Shown here in pieces: positions 55,201 through 64,000 of a stretch of DNA of 64,000 nt. Each line of letters starts with the position of its first letter. Within the stretch, counting starts at the first letter, position 1. The stretch is taken from assembly GCA_028551475.1 (NCBI GenBank), contig CM052359.1, positions 11,905,583 through 11,969,582 on the forward strand, written 5' to 3'. This DNA comes from Casuarina equisetifolia (lineage: Eukaryota; Streptophyta; Magnoliopsida; Fagales; Casuarinaceae). A program made the translations under genes and the position numbers. The notes beneath the pieces were generated by a model. It did no database searches. It was not told the DNA's origin and worked only from the letters and a program-made list of their open reading frames with translations.

Positions 55201-57623
55201 CAATCCATTGATCATAGACCCCAACTGAACCCAGGCCTTCTGAGACAACATCTTTATCCTGAGTTTCGATTAGGCTCCCATTTTCAGCAGAAATAGTCTT
55301 TGTCTCAGTAAAAGAATTCCCATTCTCAACCACTGGCTCAGCTTTTGAATTATGCTACAAATCATCCAAGAAAATTACACCAATATAAGTAGAAGACATA
55401 GTAATCATAGTAAATACAAAGGTGAGATAAGGAGCTAATTTTGTAGTCGCTGCTATAACTTGAGATATAATTATTACACTTATGCTCTCTAACAAGATGC
55501 AGTTCAATTACTCGGTTCTTCCTCTCTCCCAATCCCAATGCTAAAACAGCTATGGCAGAAGAGGTTCCCACCACAGTGAAGAGAGAATATATGTCAACAA
55601 GAAATCACAAAAAAAAAAAAAAAAACTTTTTAAAAATTTTATTTTGAAAGGACCAACACAGGATTAAAAGAAACAAAAATATATATGGATACCCCACAAA
55701 AAATAATACCTACAAACTTACATATACATAGCATATTAATTAGATGATCCAGTAGATGTGTAGTTTGCCAAAAGAAAAACAGAGACAGATGATTACAGAT
55801 GATTACAGATGAGGACAAGTGATGTTGATTATATAATTCAAGATGAATGTGAGTGGTGCCAGAAGTGACACTACTAGGAGGGGTCAAAATCAAGCAATGC
55901 CAGCGTAGTGGCAATGCTTGTAGCATGTGTAGCTGTGGCAGAAATGTGCTAGCAATGGTGCATGACAGCAGAGTAGTGACAGAGCAGGAATAGTATTGGT
56001 AGAGCAGGATGTGAACTTGTCATATGGCTAACAGAGTATAATATTTCCCTTGCTTTAATGTGTATAGTCACTAATCATGTGAACATGCAAAGATAAGATT
56101 CTCAATCTCCATTGGCAAGAGAATCCATAACCAATAAGGAAAAAAAAAGGAGGAATCTACAGCATAAGGTCCATGATGCTCACATTCATTTGCACATCAA
56201 CCACAGGCTCTGCAACAAAGTTGGATGCTCTCGAATACCAGCTTGGATCATCTTCCTATCAAAAAGAAAAGAAGGCCAAAGAAAAGAAAGTTAGCTAAAC
56301 TTTTAGACAACGAATCAGAAGCATGACGGCAAAACTCTTATTTGCATGGACCTCCAATATTTTAACAAAGAGGCGCATTGCTTCTGTGGTAGACGTATTT
56401 CCAAGCCCACTCCAGCTGCATAAATAATAAAATACTTAGGAAAAACAAACTGAATGAAGTCTAAACAGATATATGACCAAATAAATAAATCAAATAAAAA
56501 TAAACTGAATGAACATATATCCAATAAATCCTGCAAATAAAATGCAACACATGACCAAATGTCGCAAGGATCCTATTTGGTAGGGATCATCGCCATACAG
56601 TATAAGAAGACACAAAAATATGTATTTTACTCAAATATTTTGCAAGTAACAACTCAAGAGCAATTTGCCTCTGCATAGTTCAAAAGCAAGGCTTAGCCAA
56701 CCATGATACAAAGCCAACTCCATGTGAAAATACACAAATCATGTGTTCAGATCCAATGCACACATTAGCCGATAAAAGAACCAAGAAATTAAGGATACAA
56801 ACCTCTTCCATTTGGTATGCTCAACAACTTTCCAAGAGTTAGGTTCTGGAATGTTACAAGGTCCCAATGTAGCCTGCAAATGAAGTAAATTCAGCAACAA
56901 ACCCATTCATGAGCATCTTTTATCGAAAGGACAATTCCTCTTAAATCTAAACTCTAAATCATTCACCAATTCGATGCTCAGCACAAATGCTAACGTGCTT
57001 AATTGCATAAATGGAACGATGTGTAGATTAATCCGGATTCACAAAAGCGGCTTTAGTTTTGTTGCTCAGACGCTCGAGGGTTCAGAAAAATATTCTCATT
57101 CACTATCTTAAGAATTCTTTTAACCCCCGATTCTTCCAAGCAACCAGATGCGGCCACAAGCCAAGCACTTCCAATGCAACAATCTCAAACCCAAAAGCCA
57201 GATCTACCTGAATTTGCATTCAAATAACCAAACGCAGGCTATTCTGCTTCTGAAGCACAACAGAACTCTCAAAATTTCGGAAAAACCCAAATTAAACATA
57301 GTGTTGCGCCAAGATACCAAACAAAAAAACAAAACAATATCAACGATGCCAAATTGACGCGAGATACAGATAGCAAGAACAACATTGCTATTGATCTCGG
57401 CACAAAAAACCGAAAAAGGAAGGTTGGTGGATCAACAATGAATAGAAAGCGTGAAAGCAACCTGCTGGTACAGGCCATAAAGGAGTGCAGCGGATTCCTT
57501 GGAGAACTTGGAGGTGAGAGTCTTGAAGGTGGAGCTCGGGTCTCCGTCGAAGCCCGCATAAGAGGCCGCCGCGTAGAAACGCTCCGGGTACTGAAGCCCA
57601 GAGCTCGCCCGAGCCATCGCCAT
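49250..57623 (-). CDS. ACBP4: Kelch-domain acyl-CoA-binding protein, ACBP4/5 type
   Basis: A cytosolic lipid-trafficking protein of about 676 residues that binds long-chain acyl-CoA esters. Eighteen exons on the - strand, phases all consistent: 57623-57462, 56873-56803, 56415-56352, 56255-56184, 55354-55160, 55072-54995, 54575-54465, 54374-54308, 53948-53887, 53575-53436, 53101-52975, 52891-52777, 52394-52306, 52141-52058, 51981-51793, 51303-51148, 49932-49873, 49438-49250. The acyl-CoA-binding domain is residues about 10-110 (YPERFYAAASYAGFDG, then ALLYGLYQQ, GPCNIP and TEAMRLFVKIL). Kelch repeats span about 189-480 (MYIYGGNHNGRYL, LVIFGGQDAKRTLLNDLH, YLLIFGGGSHATCFNDLH, NWFIVGGGDN, FGGYNGRY). 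A coiled coil follows (KEELESSLNKEKLQSLQLKQ), and the end is GGVWGWLAGSPAG. Arabidopsis ACBP4 has about 668 residues. ACBP4 and ACBP5 cannot be told apart here. Confidence 0.93.
50817..50853 (-). repeat. CCCTCT minisatellite in ACBP intron 16, G-quadruplex candidate
   Basis: A run of about six C-tracts separated by TCT. On the transcribed-sense (-) strand it reads as repeated GGGG tracts with AGA loops, which could fold into a G-quadruplex in DNA or pre-mRNA. Confidence 0.75.
54742..54765. repeat. TC microsatellite in ACBP intron 6
   Basis: About eleven TC units in a row, between exons 6 and 7 of the ACBP gene. Confidence 0.85.
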
Positions 57624-60223
57624 CTCCGTCAGTGTCGGTGTCTGCTCAGATCGACCGAGTTCCCTCTTCGGAATTATGGAATGGAACGTGGATGTTAATT
57701 TTCTGGTGTAAAAAGAATTGCAACGTGGCCGGGCGTGGTGCGGTGGTCTCCGTTTAGTCGTCCATTTATATATCTTCGTTTTGGTCCATCGTGCTTCTTC
57801 ACTCTAGATTGGATCTCGCCCCCTCCTTTGCGTTTTCGGGCAATTTGATCCTGCTTTATTACATCCAAACAGCCCCTAAATCAATGAAAAGACCAGCAAT
57901 TTCCTCCCATTGGTTGGAGACTCACAAAACAATGTTAAAATTACAATTATGCTATCCTTTTCATATTGTCAGAACAAAGTTGGCTTTAGTTGTGTCCGAA
58001 AAAATTAATAACATAATAATAAATCAGGATTTCGACAACTAATCATACGTGAAACGCAACTTAGATACGGAATGTACAAAATGCATTACAAGTAGAAACT
58101 TAATTACTTATTTATTTTATTCATTCATTTATTTTGTTAGAAATGTTCAATTATATTTAATAATAATTTTCTTTTAATTTGATTTTTTTTTCAAATAATT
58201 AAAATAATGCGAAACTTTTTACGGTACAACTTTTTATCCTAAGCCTAAAGAAATATTTATGTTGATCAAGAAAAAAAGTGAATGTCTCGTTTAAATCTGA
58301 TTTAATATTAGGGTAAAATATTTAATTAAATCTAAAAAAATCGAGTCAAAGGTAAATAATTTTTATCCTTTCCTTAGCAAAATTTAGAAATATAGAAATT
58401 TTTGCCACATAATTTCAACACTTCTGGAAATATAAATCATAGTTATTTTTTTATTTCATTTATTTCTCATACTTTAACGTTACTAAGACTTATAAAGAAT
58501 GTTAGATTCAGACTGAGCGTAATTTCTATCCGAAGAAATTAAGTTGAATTCATACTTTAAATGGATAACCTCTCTAGTTAAAAAAGGAAAGGCGTGGCAT
58601 TGTAAATTTGAAGTTACCATCGAACTCGACAACACGTGCGTATTGTTGGGGATCTATATTTTTTGTCACGTGGACTTATTTTAACGAAACTTAGTGGCCG
58701 TCGTGTTCCGTTCTTGTGTTTGTATGATCCACGACCGTTGATTGGAAACGAATTTGTATTGGGAGAAGTTTTGTTTCCTTCCTTTACGAAATAACATTTT
58801 TGCTTGTATTTTTACCTGTGTATTCTTCAAAAAAGTAGGTCTCAATTAGCTTGTATTTTTGCTGGTACCCAGTCTCTCTCTCTCTTTTATTCCCCCCCAC
58901 CCTTGGTTACCTGGTACGACCTGGTTTAGTTGTACAGAGACTGGAAGAGCATGAAAGAGGACAAATTGAAAAAGAGAAAACGAGAAGAATTAAAAGTTAG
59001 AAAAAGAATGAAGCAGAACGAAGGCGCTTGGACTGACACGATATTGGCAGACACCGACAGGCATTCCACTGAGGCTTCTCCCAGATTTCTCTTTTCGCTT
59101 CTCCTAAAGCGTAAGTTGGAGGGGTTCTCCGCCTTTTACTCACGAATACTCACGATTTCGAGTTTCTTTCTGTTTTTCAACTCTGTATCAAACCCTAGTT
59201 TCGGGTATCTCTCTCCCCTGCTCTTTTTACCTGTGTATTCTTGGACTTTGTGGCTTGGACAACTTCTCGCTTCTTCAAGATGGATACTTCTGTTCCTGCA
59301 TATAATTTTTGGGGCGAATTCGGTTATGTTTTTCTTTGGGTTGCTGAGAATTTTGTTATGTATTTTTCTTTTGTTTAATCTTTAAACGATTTGTGTTGCC
59401 TTGTGTTTTGACTAATTGATTTGTATGTGTTTTGGATTATTTGATCATGATACTGGCAAATTTTTTGGAACTGGCCTTTCTTTTTCCTCACTGATGCCCC
59501 TATTATCTACTCGTCTCGCCTTCAAAATAATTTGTTTGAATACACCAGAGTTATTGTAAATAATGAGACCTGAAAGATGAGTGATTTGCAATTTATGTCC
59601 ATAAATGTCAGGAAAAAGTATTACTAATTAATGACTTAATTTTCTTTGAAAACAAGGATTAAACAGTATATCCATCAATTTACTTCAGACTTACATGTTC
59701 TAATTTGTGCTTGCATGCATCATAAGATGGCAATTAATCTTCACTATTGATATTGGGCGGAAAAAACATTAAAACAGTTGATGATAAAGTCCACGAATAG
59801 GTCTACCGGTGAAGATGTTCGATGATCAAGCCAAACAATTCATGCATATGTGTCGTAGTAGAAAACTGTGTTAAACTCTCTGCATGTTTGTATCATCAAG
59901 AGTTGAAAGGTTAGAAGATATTATGGTGAGAGCTCAATTGAATTAAATGTATTTCCCTGTAGTAATTCCAGTTCTGCAAGTTTGCTGGTAAAACCATCGT
60001 GCTCATAGAACAACTTTGTTGTATGTAACCTTTTTATGGTCGGTTTTGGATCGTTCTTTGTTTATCTGTGCATGCAGGCTTGTGGTTTCTTAGATTCGTT
60101 TTCTTTTGCAAGTTATTTTGCCATGTTTACAATGCTGATAAGTGTTAGAAGGTTCTTTTCAGGTTGCTCTTGTTAGTCTGGTTCTCTGCATGTTTTGTCA
60201 TTGTTGGAGTTTAACGTAATGTG
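57624..60223. promoter_or_regulatory. Divergent intergenic region between ACBP and the JMJ24-like gene
   Basis: The two genes are transcribed away from each other from this 2.6 kb region. The part next to 57623 holds the ACBP leader and promoter. The middle (57800-58850) is AT-rich with nothing recognisable. From about 58860 a CT-rich stretch (CTCTCTCTCT) and AAACCCTAG (near 59190) suggest the start and leader of the JMJ24-like transcript. A leader intron ending at TTTTCAG (about 60162) is likely. The 151-codon frame at 58930-59385 has no family features and is probably leader sequence. Confidence 0.45.
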
Positions 60224-63200
60224 ATGGATCATCCACGCTCAGCCTCTGGGAATGCTGATGATAATGTTGGAATTCCAGATGATTTGCGTTGCAAGAGATC
60301 AGATGGGAAACAATGGAGATGCACTGCCATGTCCATGCCGGATAAAACAGTATGTGAGAAGCACTATATCCAGGCAAAAAAGAGGGCAGCTAATTCTGCC
60401 ATGAGAGCTAATCTAAAGAAAGCCAAGAGGAAGTCATTAGGTGAAAGTGATATTTACTTGGAGAGTAAGAGTGATGATTTTGACGAACCCCTTGTGAATG
60501 CAAAAGCTGAGGATTATCCTAAAGTCTCAGGAAAAAAGTTGTTTGAGAAGTTATCAAAAAATCAGTTTCGTTATTCACCCGAGACAACATCCACAAGGAG
60601 TATGCCATTACGTAATCCTCCAAAGACAAATGAAAATTTACAAAGAGATGCTGGACAATTTGAAGAAAACTGGAGATCTCATAAGACACAGTCTGCTTCA
60701 GCCATGGAGTCATCCAGGAACAGATCGCAAAGGAGCTTTGATGCTAATGACACCGTGATGGTGAGTTATGCAGAAACTTTTGGCTGGATGTCTTGAGGAT
60801 GAATAAATATTCAGTTCCCTAGAAACAATTAACTGTTGTTCTCAATATTAGTTAAATTTTCGATTAGAAGGTTCTAGGAGGAACTTTAAATAGTTCCTCC
60901 ATATTTTAGTATTTTTTTTCATTCTTTTCTGGCAGATTTATTGCTTCAGGAAAAAATAAAAAGAAGAAAAAAGGAGAAGGTAGCCAGGAAGGATGCTACA
61001 GTGTTGCTCTGTAGAAAGTGTGCCTGAGGAAATTTCTTTTATTCTTCTAGACTTATGTTGGGTGGAGGATATGGTGTGCGGCACATAACTTTAAATTGTA
61101 TCTCTTTCTTTTAGCTGCCCTTGCGAGTCTTAGAATAAGAAGCTCATCCTGGGATAGAATTGCATGCCTTTTTAGCTCTCACGGGTTACATCTGAGGAAC
61201 TTCTTTTGTTAGTAGTTTAATTTTAATTTTTTTTTTTTCATTTGTTTACCCTCTCTCAGATTTGATGAGTTCTTCTCTATAGTGGTACTGTGGCTGTTAG
61301 CATCTTGATTATTACTATTTAAGTAACAAAACCCCTTTGCTCCAGCTGTTCAACCATTTTCCTAGCTTATGAAGCCAATGAAGACCCCATCATCTTTCTG
61401 ACATCTTGGATCTCCATTGAGCTTCAGCATCTAATGATGATCTGTTGGAAATTCGTGTTACTTTTTAGTTCAGCATTACTTCGGTAAACATTAGGAGCTG
61501 AACATTATATATGTTTTTGAAACACTTTAACCCCTTTATTGTCTAAATAAAGTAATATCAGTAAGAACAGTGGGTTCAAATTTATTCTGTTGGTTGATTT
61601 TGTTCTTGAAATTACTGTGTCCATCAATTATATTAATAATCCTTATTAGTTAGGGATTTGCTCACTTGGTATTGTGATCCTTTTGTATTAGTTAGCTATG
61701 CTGTCTTTACTTCTTGTGTATCATCTGATACCATGTTTTACAAGTTTTTTTCCAGGAGTACTCTGATGGAAGCATGGATTCGTCAGAAGATGCTGTTGGA
61801 CAAACTTGCCATCAGTGTCAGAGGAATGACAGAGACATAATTATTTGGTGCCTCAGATGTGATAGGAGAGGTTATTGTGATAGCTGTATCTCATCATGGT
61901 TAGGATTTAAACATTTTAGATGCAAGTTATTATTTTCGTTTCAACTTTTAGTACTTGGTATTTATGCTTCAATGTCTCAGGTACGCAGATGTCACATTGG
62001 AAGAAATTCAAAAAATTTGCCCTGCATGTCGTGGTATTTGTAATTGCAAAGTATGTTTACGTTCAGATAATTCAATAAAGGTATTATGTTACATCAATTA
62101 ATTTTGACTACTCTTGTGAATGTGTGCACCAAGGTTCACTAGGCATGATTCTCTTATTTCAGAACCTTTTATTTCTTGTTGAGTTTCAGGTGAGGATACG
62201 CGAGATACCTGTGCTTGACAAGTTGAAATATCTCCATTGCCTATTATCATCAGTACTTCCTGTAGTTAAGCAAATCCATCATGAGCAGGCCTCTGAAGTT
62301 GAACTAGAAAAAAGATTGCATGGTAAAATGTTTTTGATGCCCCAAATATTTTTTATTTTTATTTTTAGTAGTTTATATCTTTTGGACATCGGTTGACCAA
62401 TTTTATATGCATGTATGTTTTCAGGAAGTGATATGTACCTTGCAAGGACAAAATTGAATGCAGATGAGCAGATGTGCTGGTACCTTAAGAACATTCATGA
62501 ACTATTTGCATTTATATCACCTGATTTATATTTCATCAATGTCTTTAAAGTATTTTGTTAGCGATCAATGTGATTTCATAGCATTTGCCTTTTTTTTACT
62601 TTTTTTTCTCCACAAGGAAAGGAACAGGATTTTCTGATGAGTTTTTAGATGTCTGACTCATCTACTTCCTGTGTTTTTTTTTTTAATTAATTTATAGGTG
62701 TAGAAATGCCACGTACATATAAGTTCTTGTTTTAGAAGACTCTCGTTAATTGTGATATTTTTTCTCGCAGCAATTTCTGTAGGATACCCATTATAGATTA
62801 TCATCGGCATTGTCCAAATTGCACATATGATCTGTGCCTTAGCTGCTGTCAAGATCTTAGAGAGGGATCTCCAAGTGATGTTAAAGGAGAACCAATAAGT
62901 GATAATACTGAAGGAAAAAGTCAAGACAGTGCGACTGAATCAGAGGAAGTGAAAGAATCTAAACTAAGACTAATATCACCAGATAAGTTTCCTGGTTGGC
63001 AAGCCAATAGTGATAACAGTATTCCATGTCCCCCAAAGGAGTATGGTGGCTGTGGTTATTCATCACTAAACTTAAGCCGAATTTTTAAGATGAATTGGGT
63101 TGCAAAGCTGGTAAAAAATGTGGAGGAAATGGTTAGTGGCTGTAGGATCTACAATCCTGGCAGCCTACAAGAGGTTAGGTTGGGTGATCCTAGACTTTGC

Positions 63201-63936
63201 CAATATTCTCATAGGCAGGACAGTGATGATAATTTCTTATACTGTCCAACATCTGAAGATATCAAATCTGATGGGATTGGAAATTTTAGAAAGCATTGGG
63301 CGAGGGGTGAACCTGTTATTGTCAAAGAGGTGTTTGATGGCTCATCCACGTCAAGCTGGGATCCAATGGTTATATGGAGGGGAATAAGGGAGACTACAGA
63401 TGAGAAAATGAAAGATGAGAACAGATTGGTGAAGGCCATAGATTGCTTAGACTGGACTGAGGTAGGCTCTTACAGTTTTGTTGTCTTTTCTCTGATATAT
63501 CTGTTGGTTTTATCTGAATAATTTTAAATGGAATTGTTTATTAATTGTTTGTTAGTGTCTGTATATTGGCCTAATATTTGCCTTCTGTGACTTGACATGA
63601 TGGTAGGTTGACATTGAACTTGATCAGTTTATAAAGGGATACTCTGAGGGAAGAATCCGAGAAAATGGTTTGCTGGAAATGTTAAAATTGAAGGATTGGC
63701 CTTCCCCTAGTGCGACTGAGGAGTTCTTGTTGTACCAGAGACCTGAATTTATCAGTAAATTACCCTTACTTGAATACATACACTCCAAGTGGGGTCTTCT
63801 AAATGTTGCTGCAAAGTTGCCTCATTACTCTTTACAGAATGATGTAGGACCTAAAATTTTTATTTCTTATGGAACCAATGAAGAACTTGGTATAGGTGAT
63901 GCGGTGACCAATCTCCATTTCAATGTGCGTGACATG
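60224..63936 (+). CDS. JMJ24: JMJ24-type WRC/RING/JmjC protein (3' partial)
   Basis: The N-terminal 663 residues of a KDM3-family chromatin protein; the gene continues past the right edge. Exons: 60224-60760, 61756-61898, 61981-62080, 62190-62322, 62425-62479, 62771-63461, 63607-63936. The start MDHPRSASGN was chosen because it matches Arabidopsis JMJ24, and the frame opens only one codon further up. Domains: WRC at about 19-50 (DLRCKRSDGKQWRCTAMSM, CEKHY); RING-like zinc region (CHQCQRNDRD, CDRRGYCDSC, CPACRGICNCKVC); conserved linker (VRIREIPVLDKLKYL); second zinc cluster (CCNFCRIPIIDYHRHCPNC); PCPPKEYGGCG; and the start of JmjC. Arabidopsis JMJ24 is reported to act as a RING ubiquitin ligase on the DNA methyltransferase CMT3 rather than as a demethylase. 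The iron-site position here reads HFN, which fits loss of demethylase activity. Confidence 0.92.
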
Positions 63937-64000
63937 GTAAGTAATTACCTTTTCCCCTTTCTCATTGACTTATGGTCTGTAATGCTGGCTGTTTAAAGTT
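63937..64000 (+). other. Start of the next JMJ24 intron
   Basis: It begins with the donor GTAAGT at 63937 and runs to the end of the window. The rest of the JmjC domain lies beyond. Confidence 0.8.

Noticed and set aside
58930-59385. 151-codon frame between ACBP and the JMJ24-like gene
   Set aside because: No domain or family wording; Phe/Leu-rich translation from a pyrimidine-rich stretch; it sits where the JMJ24 leader should be.

Overview
This window looks like a gene-bearing arm of a eudicot (probably woody) nuclear chromosome. The genes are split by GT-AG introns, the spacers are AT-rich, and Ty1-copia and TRIM-like LTR debris lies between genes. I cannot name the species from sequence alone.

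Layout, left to right: (1) a BiP3-class ER HSP70, + strand, with its first exon outside the window; (2) a RecQ helicase of the RECQSIM type, + strand, 15 exons; (3) a small single-exon gene for a membrane-anchored helical protein; (4) a 5.5 kb Ty1-copia fossil with both LTRs; (5) a cluster of five short LTR-like units resembling a TRIM array; (6) a 42 bp fragment resembling the RECQSIM tail, a tRNA-Gly(CCC) and a W-type histone H2A gene; (7) a DEG14/HtrA-type serine protease, + strand, 11 exons; (8) an SRC2-type C2-domain gene and a PWWP-domain gene, both on the - strand; (9) about 6 kb of copia fossils in both orientations, with gag-region sequence amplified in tandem; (10) a kelch acyl-CoA-binding protein (ACBP4/5 type), - strand, 18 exons; (11) the 5' part of a JMJ24-type WRC/RING/JmjC gene, + strand, running off the right edge.

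The gene order itself is informative. From memory of Arabidopsis, BiP3, SRC2 and JMJ24 are near neighbours on chromosome 1 (AT1G09080, AT1G09070, AT1G09060), while RECQSIM, H2A, DEG14, the PWWP gene and ACBP5 are near neighbours on chromosome 5 (AT5G27680 down to AT5G27630). Here the two sets are interleaved in one block. The window therefore looks close to an unfractionated ancestral order. The genes do not form a pathway. Themes that recur are chromatin (H2A.W-type histone, PWWP protein, JMJ24-like protein), protein quality control (BiP, DEG14) and stress or lipid biology (SRC2, ACBP).

Exon boundaries were placed by hand from GT/AG signals, reading-frame phase and remembered family sequences. 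No alignment or search was run. I found no CRISPR array, operon or clearly new system. The best leads are the interleaved synteny, the TRIM-like array, the displaced RECQSIM tail, the degenerate iron site in the JMJ24-like gene, and several coding-like tracts I could not assign.
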